A stretch of 64,000 nucleotides of DNA, from positions 130,747 to 194,746 of the forward strand of contig NZ_MKXB01000194.1 in the NCBI RefSeq assembly GCF_001865245.1. The letters run 5' to 3'. This DNA comes from Streptomyces sp. CC53 (GTDB lineage Bacteria > Actinomycetota > Actinomycetes > Streptomycetales > Streptomycetaceae). Of the stretch, positions 49,865 to 57,394 are shown one piece after another (positions within the stretch are counted from its first letter, which is position 1; each line of letters begins with the position of its first letter). The notes below the pieces were generated by a model that had not been told where the DNA came from, ran no database searches, and saw only the letters and a list, made by a program, of their open reading frames with translations. The position numbers and the translations under genes were made by a program.

Positions 49865-50475
49865 TGCTCGGGCTCCGTGGCTGCTGTGCCGAGGGCGAGG
49901 GGCCCGTCGAGGTTGAGGGCGCCGGCCTTGATGGCGTCGACGACCAGGGTGCGGCCGTCGAGCGGCTGGCGCTTCGACTCGCGGGTGAACGTCCACCGGT
50001 AGTACCGGCTGCGCGTGGGCTTGATCATTACCCCTGGCACGTCATGCACCTCGCCTGACTGGGGGTCCGCGAATTGCGGCACTCCGGCCGCGTCCACGGC
50101 GGCGAGAACGTTCGCTGTGAACGTCTGATCGACAACGGCCTCGGTCCGGGCCGGGATGATCCGGTAGTCCCAGTGGTCGGGGTAGTGGTCGCGTACCCAC
50201 GCGGCGAACACTTCGCGGTCGGTCACCTGGGCCTCGGCCTCGCCCCCGACGCGGGTCACGGTGGCGAACTTGGTGTCGTCGGTGAGGGTCACGTCGGTCT
50301 TGGTGCTGCGGGTCGCCCTGTACTGCTGGTCGAGCAGCTTGGCGGCTTCGCGGTTGACGTCCTCATACAGCGCTTCGGCCTGGTCGAGGCGGGCCCGCAT
50401 GGCTTGACGGCGGCGCAGTACGGCGGCGAGGTACGCAGGGTCGGGCGCCTCGACCTTCTTTGCGACGTCGGTCAC
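49861..50475 (-). CDS. Hypothetical early phage protein
   Basis: A 204-residue protein from GTG 50475, overlapping the ERF stop. A coiled-coil start (AYLAAVLRRRQAMRARLDQA, EALYEDVNREAAKLLD) is followed by a beta-rich domain with TDREVFAAWVRDHYPDHWDY and FTANVLAAVDAAGVP. Its coupling to the ERF annealing gene suggests a part in recombination, perhaps nuclease-inhibitor or partner exonuclease accessory; no catalytic motif seen. Confidence 0.68.
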   Translation of the reverse strand: MTDVAKKVEAPDPAYLAAVLRRRQAMRARLDQAEALYEDVNREAAKLLDQQYRATRSTKTDVTLTDDTKFATVTRVGGEAEAQVTDREVFAAWVRDHYPDHWDYRIIPARTEAVVDQTFTANVLAAVDAAGVPQFADPQSGEVHDVPGVMIKPTRSRYYRWTFTRESKRQPLDGRTLVVDAIKAGALNLDGPLALGTAATEPEQ

Positions 50476-51512
50476 TGGACACCCCCGGCGGCTTCGATCT
50501 TGGCGCGGAACTGGTCGAGTTGAGCGGCGGTAGCCCGTTCAATCGGTAGGCCGTAAACCCGCTCGAAATCGGCGTCTAGGGTGGCGAGGTGGGCCCGGCT
50601 CGCGGCCAGCCTGAGTGCGTTCTCGGCCTCCTCTGCGGCCGTCTCCGGGTCCTTGACCGGGGTGGGCGGCGCCGGGGGCCGCTCGTCCTGCCCGGCGCCC
50701 TGCTGGGGCTGGCGCTTCTGTGTGTCGATCCGGTCGAGGCGTGCCAGGAAGTCGATCGGGGCGCCGGACTGCTCGGCGCGTGCGCGTACCGCGGCGAATG
50801 CCTCGGGCGAGGGAGCCGCCCACGCGTCGGCTATCAACTGCCGGGCCTGCGGCGACAGTTCCTCGACCTGCTTCTGTTGCGGCTGCTCCCACGGGCCGGG
50901 CTCGGCGCGGTTGCTGCGGCGCGGCTGCTGGCGCTGCTGCGCACGCTGCTGCTGGCGCTGCCGGTGTTCGGCGCGCTGCTCGGCCGTCGGCTCGACGGGG
51001 TGATCGCGGTCGCCGTCGTCGATGCTGCGGCCGTCCACGGGGATCATGAACAGGGTGAACAGCAGGTACTTGAGCGCGGCGGACTGGGCTTTGTTCGTGG
51101 CCTTGTCGGCGAAATCGCTAGCTTCGCCCGGAACTTCGGCGGTGAGGCAGTCACCCGCGGGCCCGTAGACGTGGTAACGCATGGTGATGTTGACGTGGGT
51201 CATCTTCTCTCCGCGGCGTTCGGCGCGGTGAGCGGCGATGCTGGGCAGGATGAACAGGCCGTGCGCGCGCATCGGGCCCGCCATAGCGGACATGGCGTCG
51301 TCGACTCCGCGGAACTTGTACCGCTGCTGCTGGTTCTCCTTGTCCTTCGCTACGGGCATCACGTCGCACATGACGGCGGCGATTGCGGCGAACACCCGCG
51401 GAATCGTGTCGGGGGTTCCGGCCGGGGCCGGCTGGTAGATGGGCGTTGCGACCGGCGCCGCGGGTGTCGGTGCGGCCGGGTGGTGCGGCAGGGGAAGAGC
51501 GGTCACGGTCAC
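50472..51512 (-). CDS. ERF-family single-strand annealing recombinase
   Basis: A 346-residue protein from GTG 51512 (GTGA overlap). The ERF core (about 35-170) has IPRVFAAIAAVMCDVMPVAK, YKFRGVDDAMSAM and DKATNKAQSAALKYLL. The C-terminal half is Gln/Arg/Pro-rich. ERF proteins (P22 Erf) anneal complementary strands and circularise phage genomes. It works with the SSB encoded further along the early block. Confidence 0.92.
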   Translation of the reverse strand: MTVTALPLPHHPAAPTPAAPVATPIYQPAPAGTPDTIPRVFAAIAAVMCDVMPVAKDKENQQQRYKFRGVDDAMSAMAGPMRAHGLFILPSIAAHRAERRGEKMTHVNITMRYHVYGPAGDCLTAEVPGEASDFADKATNKAQSAALKYLLFTLFMIPVDGRSIDDGDRDHPVEPTAEQRAEHRQRQQQRAQQRQQPRRSNRAEPGPWEQPQQKQVEELSPQARQLIADAWAAPSPEAFAAVRARAEQSGAPIDFLARLDRIDTQKRQPQQGAGQDERPPAPPTPVKDPETAAEEAENALRLAASRAHLATLDADFERVYGLPIERATAAQLDQFRAKIEAAGGVQ

Positions 51513-51889
51513 GGGTGGGCGGGTCCTTCCGGGGCGGTGCGGTGGCGTATGCGGGCGGCGAGTTTGGTGATTCGGCCGGCGAGGGCGATCGCGTCGTCGG
51601 GGCCGAGTAGGTCGTCGAGGTCGTCGGCGGTCGGCGCCTCGGCGGCCAGGGCTTCGCGGCTCCCGTCGGCGGCGGCGGCGCGCATGGCGCGCTCGTACTC
51701 GGGCACGTCGCGCCCGTGGATCGCGCGGCCGAGGGCGGCGACGTTCTCGCCGTGCTCGGCGAGCAGGGCGCCGAGAGTGTCCGGGTCCTCGAAGTAAGCG
51801 AGGGCGAGGTCGTCGAGCAGGCTCTCGGCGCGCGCGGCGATCGGCAGACGGACGGCGAGGCCGTCCGCGGTGAGCTGGGGCCGGATCAC
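51509..51889 (-). CDS. Hypothetical early phage protein
   Basis: A 126-residue helical protein from GTG 51889 (VIRPQLTADGLAVRLPIAAR ...). It is acidic in the middle (PTADDLDDLLGPDDAIALAG), and coupled to both neighbours by GTGA overlaps. Not recognised. Confidence 0.62.
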   Translation of the reverse strand: MIRPQLTADGLAVRLPIAARAESLLDDLALAYFEDPDTLGALLAEHGENVAALGRAIHGRDVPEYERAMRAAAADGSREALAAEAPTADDLDDLLGPDDAIALAGRITKLAARIRHRTAPEGPAHP

Positions 51890-52260
51890 TGGTGCAGCTC
51901 CTCGGGCAGGGTCGGCTCGTCGAGGGCGAGGTCGCCGACCGCGGCGTCGTAGACGTGCGGCCGGGTCCAGTCGGCGGCGGGGAACGCCCGACGCAGCAGG
52001 CCGAGTGCGGCGCGGTGGGCGGCGCGGTCGGCCTTGATGGGGCTGCCGAGGGCGTCGTCGAGGGCGACCCACGTAGCGAGGCGCTGCTCGCCGTCGCGGT
52101 CGGTGTGCACGGGGACGATCCGCACACGGGCCGTTCCGGGGGCGATCTGGTCGAGCTGCCGGGCCAGTACGCCCGTGCGGGCGAGGTGCTTACGGGCGGC
52201 GAGGGCGCCCTCGATGGCCTGGGCTGCGCGGGGGCCGGCGGTACGCTCGGTGGTGTTCAC
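51886..52260 (-). CDS. Hypothetical early phage protein
   Basis: A 124-residue protein (AAQAIEGALAARKHLARTGV, ATWVALDDALGSPIKADRAA) from GTG 52260. It starts a tightly overlapping run of genes reaching 47.25 kb. A hairpin separates it from the two HTH-type genes upstream, so it may have its own promoter or need read-through. Not recognised. Confidence 0.62.
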   Translation of the reverse strand: MNTTERTAGPRAAQAIEGALAARKHLARTGVLARQLDQIAPGTARVRIVPVHTDRDGEQRLATWVALDDALGSPIKADRAAHRAALGLLRRAFPAADWTRPHVYDAAVGDLALDEPTLPEELHQ

Positions 52261-52287
52261 GATCGGTACCTCTCAGGTTCGGTCGGA

Positions 52288-52324
52288 GCGAGGGCCGTCC
52301 GGGTCGCATCCGGGCGGCCCTCGC
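52288..52324 (-). terminator. Hairpin within the early operon
   Basis: GCGAGGGCCGTCCGG (52288-52302) pairs with 52310-52324 with one G-T-type mismatch. It lies after the second early gene, so it may limit transcription in the lysogen (as tR/tL sites do in lambdoid phages). Confidence 0.8.
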
Positions 52325-52329
52325 GTGCT

Positions 52330-52524
52330 TCAGGCGGCGGCGCGGTGCTCGACGGCTGGTGCCTGCTCGGCTCGCTTCTGCCGTTCGAGGCGGCGCAAGA
52401 TCAGTTCGACCTCGGGGTCAAGGCGGCCGGTAGCGCGGTCGCGGTCACGGCGGTCGCGGGCGGCATCGAGGACTCTGCGGGCGTTGGCGAACGCCTGCTC
52501 GCGGGGGATGACTTCGCTGTTCAT
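52330..52524 (-). CDS. Small basic early protein
   Basis: A 64-residue, highly charged helical protein (REQAFANARRVLDAARDRRD, ELILRRLERQKRAEQAP). It overlaps the Cro-like gene by ATGA and is followed by a terminator. A DNA-binding or antitermination role is possible from position only. Confidence 0.6.
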   Translation of the reverse strand: MNSEVIPREQAFANARRVLDAARDRRDRDRATGRLDPEVELILRRLERQKRAEQAPAVEHRAAA

Positions 52525-52727
52525 GCAGCGGCTCGCTTGACCAGTTGCCCGGCAGTCACCCCGTAGTGCTCTTCAACCGCGGCGGCAAGTGCGGCACTTG
52601 GCGCGGTGCGCCCATGCCACAAGCGCCACGCGGTGTTGCGTGCAACCTTCAACCTTCTTGCCGTGTCTGACGGAGTGCGGTCGCCTGCTGCTTGGGCGGC
52701 AGTGACCAAAGCGACACGGTCGTACAT
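52521..52727 (-). CDS. Cro-like HTH protein, first early gene
   Basis: A 68-residue HTH protein from ATG 52727. DTARRLKVARNTAWRLWHGR is the recognition unit and AALAAAVEEHYGVTAGQLVK a Xre-style end. It is the first gene leftward of the immunity region and divergent from the repressor, the usual place of Cro. Its promoter overlaps operator copy B. Confidence 0.75.
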   Translation of the reverse strand: MYDRVALVTAAQAAGDRTPSDTARRLKVARNTAWRLWHGRTAPSAALAAAVEEHYGVTAGQLVKRAAA

Positions 52728-52755
52728 GACGGCACCGTCCTTCCGTGGATGGCTA

Positions 52756-52773
52756 ATTCTATCCACGGATGGA
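52756..52773 (-). promoter_or_regulatory. Early leftward promoter with operator copy B
   Basis: Minus-strand -10 TAGAAT (52756-52761) directly abuts the operator TCCACGGATGGA (52762-52773). A nearby perfect 8-bp inverted repeat CCGTGGAT/ATCCACGG (52743-52750, 52761-52768) adds to the site. Confidence 0.6.
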
Positions 52774-52838
52774 ACGTTACCACGATGGAAGGCTGTTCGG
52801 CCTCACGCATCCGTGTTGGGTCGACCTCGAACCGTGTT

Positions 52839-52867
52839 GACAGACGGCATATGCCAAACAACAATCG
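52839..52867 (+). promoter_or_regulatory. Candidate repressor promoter
   Basis: TTGACA (52839-52844), 17-bp spacer, AACAAT (52862-52867), pointing toward the repressor gene. Confidence 0.55.
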
Positions 52868-52982
52868 TTCACCTGTTCGAGGGTGTTGCCGCAGGTCGGG
52901 GGGGGGGTGAACCATGACAGAAGCGTGGATTACGGACCGCTTTGAGCGATCATGTGGTAGCCATGCCTCGCGCGCGGTATGT

Positions 52983-52994
52983 TCCATTCATGGA
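52983..52994. promoter_or_regulatory. Repressor operator, copy C, over the repressor start codon
   Basis: TCCATTCATGGA contains the ATG (52990-52992) of the repressor gene. Suggests autoregulation at the start site. Confidence 0.6.
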
Positions 52995-53442
52995 TCGAAC
53001 GAACTCCCCGCGGAACAACCGGGCCACGCCCGAAGACTTCGCCACATGGCTGAGAGGCCAACTGGAACGGCGCGGCTACGACCTACGACCTAGGGGCGGC
53101 GGACAGACACGGTTCGCCGCCGACTCGGGCATCGCACAGTCGTCCGTAAGCCGCATGCTCCGCGGCCAAGGCGCCCCAGAGACGCGCGTCCTCGAAACGC
53201 TCGCCAAGACCCTCGACGTCCCGCTCGCCGAGGTTCTGGTCGCCGCCGGCATCCTCACCCCCGACGTACTACTCGCCATCCGCTATCAAACACCACGAAC
53301 CAACCCACTCACCCCCGAGGCGGCAGCCGAAGAACTGGGAATCACCGACCCCCAGAAAGTCGCGCTGTTCGTCTCCATGACCGAGACCCTGCGCAAGCAG
53401 CGAGCCGAGAACGGCGAGGGACACCACGTCGCCGAGAACTAA
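52990..53442 (+). CDS. Phage immunity repressor, Xre family
   Basis: A 150-residue protein with a Xre HTH (about 15-80: FATWLRGQLERRGYDLRPRG, RFAADSGIAQSSVSRMLRGQ, VLETLAKTLDVPLAEVL) and a C-terminal helical part (LGITDPQKVALFVSMTETL). It lies divergent from the early operon and upstream of the integrase, the normal place for a lysogeny repressor. ATG 52990 lies within an operator copy; ATG 52963 is possible and adds nine residues. There is no autoprotease domain. Confidence 0.85.
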   Translation: MDRTNSPRNNRATPEDFATWLRGQLERRGYDLRPRGGGQTRFAADSGIAQSSVSRMLRGQGAPETRVLETLAKTLDVPLAEVLVAAGILTPDVLLAIRYQTPRTNPLTPEAAAEELGITDPQKVALFVSMTETLRKQRAENGEGHHVAEN

Positions 53443-53459
53443 CGCACGGAGGCATAGCA

Positions 53460-53828
53460 GTGACGCACCGGTACATGCCCGCTTTCGCATTCACCCTGCT
53501 CATCGCCGGGCTGACCGCCGGTATCACGGGCCTACTCGGCAACAATGACGACCTCTGGCGGGTAGGACTTTTCGCCGTCCTCACGGCCGCCCCACTGCTC
53601 GTCATCCGAACCGTGCACGCCTCGCTACGAGTCTCCGCCGCTGCCCTCGCCGACGCCGACCTCGCTGGCTACGCCCGCGCGCTCGACCACGTCGCGCGCG
53701 GCCTGCTCGATGTCCCCGCGCCGCCCTGCCCAGGCAACCGCGCCGACCGACACGTCGAGCAGGTCGCGGGCAACGTGATCCCACTGCGCCCGTCCACAGA
53801 AAACCGCATCGAACGGAAAGCACTGTGA
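53460..53828 (+). CDS. Small membrane protein between repressor and integrase
   Basis: A 122-residue protein from GTG 53460 (after ACGGAGG) with two membrane helices (AFTLLIAGLTAGITGLLG, GLFAVLTAAPLLVIRTVHA) and a soluble tail. Its stop overlaps the integrase GTG. Being in the repressor operon, it should be expressed in the lysogen. Such proteins are often superinfection-exclusion factors, but nothing in the sequence proves that here. Confidence 0.7.
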   Translation: MTHRYMPAFAFTLLIAGLTAGITGLLGNNDDLWRVGLFAVLTAAPLLVIRTVHASLRVSAAALADADLAGYARALDHVARGLLDVPAPPCPGNRADRHVEQVAGNVIPLRPSTENRIERKAL

Positions 53829-55558
53829 CGACCGCACCGATACCATCCACATTCAGGGCGGTAAAACTGACGCCCTACGTCGGCTATATCCGGGTGAGCA
53901 CCTGGAAAGAGGAGAAAATCAGCCCTGAACTTCAGCGTGCGGCCATCCAGGATTGGGCCAAGCGCAACGAGGCCGAGATCACTGAATGGGTCGAAGACCT
54001 CGACACAACCGGCCGCAACTTCAAGCGCAAGATCATGCGGGCGATTGAGATCGTGGAAAAGGGGCGAGAAAAGGGCATTGCCGTTTGGCGATACTCACGC
54101 TTTGGCCGCGACCGTGCCGGAAACGCCATCAACCTCGCCCGCGTCGAAAGCATCGGCGGACAACTGATCAGCGCCACGGAACCGGTTGACGCCACCACGG
54201 CTATCGGTCGGTTTCAGCGCGGCATGATCTTGGAGTTTGCCGCTTTCGAATCCGACCGCATCGGCGAGGCGTGGGCAGAGACGCACCAGCACCGCCGCGC
54301 CCAGGGCCTACCAGCCACCGGCCGCCCTCGGTTCGGGTACATCTGGCACCGCCGATGGAACCCGCGAACCGAAACCCTGCAAGAGGAGAAGTACGAGCCT
54401 CACCCCGAACTCGGGCCCATTGTCGCCGAGCTGTACCGGCGATACATCCACCCGACCAAGGCTCAGGGATTTTCGGTCCTTTGCGGGTGGCTCAACTCTC
54501 TTGGGCACCTCACCACCCGCGAGACCCAGTGGACAACTCAGACGCTCACGCGCTACATGGACGGCGGCTTTGCGGCCGGTCTACTGCGCATCCACGACGA
54601 CGGCTGCAAGTGCAACGGAAGGAAGACGAACGGGGGGTGCCCTAACTACTACTTCGCCCAAGGCGCACACGAGGAACTGATCGATTACGACCTCTGGCAG
54701 AAGTACCGCGCCAAGCGCGAGCAAATCAAGAACACGCCGCCCCGCGCACGGAATGCCCTATACATGCTGACCGGAACGGTTCGCTGTGGACAGTGCCGAG
54801 GGGGCACGAGCATGTCGTCGAACCGGTGGAGGAAGGCCACCGGCGAGGTGATCATGCTTAACGGGTGGGCGTACCGCTGTTCGCAGCGCGCGGCCTCGGG
54901 CGGCCACAAATGCGAGGGGGTGTGGATGCCGCGCCGCGACGTAGAACCAGCGGTCGAGAAGTGGCTCATGCGCGAGGCCGCAACGGGCATCGACGCCGCG
55001 CCGCCAACCGAGGGCACCGAGCAACCGCAGGTCGACGAGCGGGCCCTCGCCAAGCAGGCGCGGGGCAAGCTGCAAGGGGAGTACGACGCGATCGAGGCCG
55101 CACTCACCCGCTTGATCATGGACGCCAACGAGAACCCCGAGAAGTACCCGGCGGGGGCGTTCGAGCGAGCACGCGATATGTACCTCGAACGGCAAAGGAA
55201 GATCAAGCAGCAGCTTGAAGGGCTGGTTGACGTCGAGCAGACGCCCAAGCGGGCAGACTTCACAAGACTGATCGTCGGCGTTGCCGAAGAGTGGCGGACC
55301 CTCAACACCACCGAGCGGAACGCCATGCTCAAGCAGCTCGTACGCCGTGTCGCCCTTGTGCGACTCAAGGACGAGAACGGCGAACCCATCCGCGGCGCAG
55401 AGGGCGTCGAGGTGCAAGTACACCCCTTGTGGGAGCCGGACCCGTGGGCGCCGGCCCGTATCTGCCGAGGGCCGTTCGGCACCGCCACGGCTGGCTCGTG
55501 GCTGGCCGCGGACCTCTGGACTCAGCCTGAAACCCGGGAAGAGATCCCACAGAGGTAG
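53825..55558 (+). CDS. int: Large serine integrase
   Basis: A 577-residue recombinase from GTG 53825. The catalytic domain has Ser25 in VGYIRVST, YSRFGRDRAG and FESDRIGEAWA. A recombinase domain with GYIWHRRWNP follows, then a zinc ribbon with CGQCRGG and YRCSQRAASGGHKC, and a coiled-coil (about 425-490: YDAIEAALTRLIMDANENPE). An extra Cys-rich insert (CKCNGRKTNGGC) lies before the zinc ribbon. It catalyses attP x attB crossover into the acyl-CoA synthetase gene and lies 290 bp from the right core. Confidence 0.95.
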   Translation: MTTAPIPSTFRAVKLTPYVGYIRVSTWKEEKISPELQRAAIQDWAKRNEAEITEWVEDLDTTGRNFKRKIMRAIEIVEKGREKGIAVWRYSRFGRDRAGNAINLARVESIGGQLISATEPVDATTAIGRFQRGMILEFAAFESDRIGEAWAETHQHRRAQGLPATGRPRFGYIWHRRWNPRTETLQEEKYEPHPELGPIVAELYRRYIHPTKAQGFSVLCGWLNSLGHLTTRETQWTTQTLTRYMDGGFAAGLLRIHDDGCKCNGRKTNGGCPNYYFAQGAHEELIDYDLWQKYRAKREQIKNTPPRARNALYMLTGTVRCGQCRGGTSMSSNRWRKATGEVIMLNGWAYRCSQRAASGGHKCEGVWMPRRDVEPAVEKWLMREAATGIDAAPPTEGTEQPQVDERALAKQARGKLQGEYDAIEAALTRLIMDANENPEKYPAGAFERARDMYLERQRKIKQQLEGLVDVEQTPKRADFTRLIVGVAEEWRTLNTTERNAMLKQLVRRVALVRLKDENGEPIRGAEGVEVQVHPLWEPDPWAPARICRGPFGTATAGSWLAADLWTQPETREEIPQR

Positions 55559-55562
55559 TGAC

Positions 55563-55576
55563 ATACCGCGTGGTAC
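55563..55576. promoter_or_regulatory. Degraded operator in the phage-supplied control region
   Basis: ATACCGCGTGGTAC. Compared with the host ATACCGCTCGGTAT the two arms differ (CGGTAT became TGGTAC), so the perfect dyad is lost while the flanking GTAGTGACATACCG is kept. Confidence 0.65.
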
Positions 55577-55633
55577 GCCCCCAGAATCGCGGAACCAGCT
55601 ACCGCCGCGTAACTCAATGGGGAGGACCCCACG

Positions 55634-57394
55634 GTGTACAGCACGATGCAAGATGTCCCGCTGACGGTCTCGCGGATACTGGAACACGGCCGCAAGATCC
55701 ACGGTGCTTCGCGGGTCACCACATGGACCGGTGACCCTGAGAACCCGCGGCGTCGTAGCTTCGCCGAGATCGGCGACCGCGCCGCCCAGCTCGCTAACGC
55801 CCTCCGCGACAAGCTCGGAGTACGTCAGGCGGATGTTTTGGGCACACTCATGTGGAACAACTCTGAGCATATCGAGGCATATCTGGCCGTACCTTCCATG
55901 GGGGCCGTGCTCCACACGCTGAACCTGCGGCTGCCCGTCGAGCAGCTGGTCTGGATCGTCAACCACGCCGCCGACCGCGTCGTCATCGTCGACGGCTCGC
56001 TGCTGCCGCTGCTGGCCCCGGTCCTCCCGCACCTGCCCACCGTCGAGCACGTCGTCGTCTCCGGACCGGGGGACCGCTCCCTCCTCACGGACGTGGACAC
56101 CGGGGCACGCGTCCACGACTACGAGGAGCTCCTCGCGGACCGGCCCGCCGCCTTCGCCTGGCCGGAGCTGGACGAACGCCAGGCCGCCGCCATGTGCTAC
56201 ACCTCGGGCACCACCGGCGACCCCAAGGGCGTCGTCTTCTCCCACCGCTCCATCTACCTGCATTCCATGCAGGTCAACATGGCCGAGTCGATGGGCCTGA
56301 CCGACGCAGACACCTCCCTCGTCGTGGTGCCGCAGTTCCACGTGAACGCCTGGGGCCTGCCGCACGCCACCTTCATGACCGGCGTCAACATGCTCATGCC
56401 GGACCGCTTCCTCCAGCCGGTGCCGCTCGCCGAGATGATCGAACGCGAGCGCCCCACGCACGCCGCCGCCGTCCCCACCATCTGGCAGGGCCTGCTCGCC
56501 GAGGTCACCGCGAACCCCCGCGACCTGTCGTCGCTCGGCAGCGTCACCATCGGCGGCGCCGCCTGCCCGCCGTCCCTGATGGAGGCGTACGACAAGCTCG
56601 GGGTGCGGCTCTGCCACGCCTGGGGCATGACCGAGACGTCCCCCCTCGGCACGATGGCCCTGCCGCCCGCCGGGCTCACCGCGGAGCAGGAGTGGCCGTA
56701 CCGCGTCACGCAGGGCCGCTTCCCCGCGAGCGTCGAGGCGCGGCTGGTCGGACCGGGCGGCGACGTGCTGCCCTGGGACGGCGAGTCGGCGGGCGAACTG
56801 GAGGTGCGCGGTCCCTGGATCGCGGGCGCCTACTACGGCGGGTCGTCCGGCGAGGCGCTGCGTCCCGACGACAAGTTCAGCGCGGACGGCTGGCTGAAGA
56901 CGGGTGACGTCGGGGTCATCACCCCGGACGGCTACCTCACCCTCACCGACCGGGCCAAGGACGTCATCAAGTCGGGCGGCGAGTGGATCTCGTCCGTCGA
57001 GCTGGAGAACGCCCTGATGGGCCACCCGGACGTCGCGGAGGCCGCCGTGGTCGCCGTGCCGGACGACAGGTGGGGGGAGCGGCCGCTCGCCACCGTCGTC
57101 CTCAAGGAGGGCGCCGACGCCGACTACACCGCGCTGCGCGATTTCCTCGCCGGTGCCGGTATCGCCAAGTGGCAGCTCCCGGAGCGCTGGGCCCTCGTCC
57201 AGGCGGTGCCGAAGACCAGCGTCGGCAAGTTCGACAAGAAGGTGATCCGCCGTCAGTTCGTGCCGATCTTCGCCAGCAGGTCCACCAGCCGCTGCTGCAC
57301 CTCCGCGTTCGTCGCCCGCTCGGCGAGGAACAGCACCGTCTCGCCCGACGCGAGCCGCGGCAGCTCGGCCTCGTCGAGGCCCGACGCCGTGTAG
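55634..57394 (+). CDS. Long-chain/medium-chain acyl-CoA synthetase with phage-supplied N-terminus
   Basis: A 586-residue AMP-forming ligase that activates fatty acids to acyl-CoA. Motifs are CYTSGTTGDPKGVVFSHRS, WGMTETSPLG, DGWLKTGDVGVI and KFDKKVIRRQ (catalytic Lys in GKFDKK). Codons 1-75 (55634-55858) come from the prophage; the rest is the host gene. GTG 55634 follows GGGAGGACC. The last ~45 residues after VIRRQF are unusual because they read antisense through the 3' end of the convergent kinase-like gene. Confidence 0.93.
   Translation: MYSTMQDVPLTVSRILEHGRKIHGASRVTTWTGDPENPRRRSFAEIGDRAAQLANALRDKLGVRQADVLGTLMWNNSEHIEAYLAVPSMGAVLHTLNLRLPVEQLVWIVNHAADRVVIVDGSLLPLLAPVLPHLPTVEHVVVSGPGDRSLLTDVDTGARVHDYEELLADRPAAFAWPELDERQAAAMCYTSGTTGDPKGVVFSHRSIYLHSMQVNMAESMGLTDADTSLVVVPQFHVNAWGLPHATFMTGVNMLMPDRFLQPVPLAEMIERERPTHAAAVPTIWQGLLAEVTANPRDLSSLGSVTIGGAACPPSLMEAYDKLGVRLCHAWGMTETSPLGTMALPPAGLTAEQEWPYRVTQGRFPASVEARLVGPGGDVLPWDGESAGELEVRGPWIAGAYYGGSSGEALRPDDKFSADGWLKTGDVGVITPDGYLTLTDRAKDVIKSGGEWISSVELENALMGHPDVAEAAVVAVPDDRWGERPLATVVLKEGADADYTALRDFLAGAGIAKWQLPERWALVQAVPKTSVGKFDKKVIRRQFVPIFASRSTSRCCTSAFVARSARNSTVSPDASRGSSASSRPDAV
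55834..55859. other. attR of the prophage
   Basis: Half-site TGTTTTGGGCAC (55834-55845), one base, then the 13-bp core ctcatgtggaaca (55847-55859). Host sequence resumes at 55860. Confidence 0.88.

Larger units (their letters stand above)
16908..55859. mobile_element. Siphovirus prophage (~39 kb) with a large serine integrase
   Basis: A complete-looking temperate siphophage between two copies of a 13-bp core within an acyl-CoA synthetase gene. All modules are present: integrase, repressor, early replication/recombination genes, terminase, portal, capsid, tail, lysis. Almost everything except the repressor, membrane protein, integrase and the whiJ-like pair is on the minus strand. No truncated structural gene is seen, so it may be inducible. 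Two characterised Streptomyces phages with serine integrases, R4 and SV1, are also reported to use acyl-CoA-ligase-type genes (from memory). Confidence 0.95.

Noticed and set aside
55634..55858. Recent tandem duplication of the host synthetase 5' end as the origin of the second copy
   Set aside because: The two copies differ at roughly 30% of residues and in the promoter, so they are homologues from different sources, not a recent duplication.
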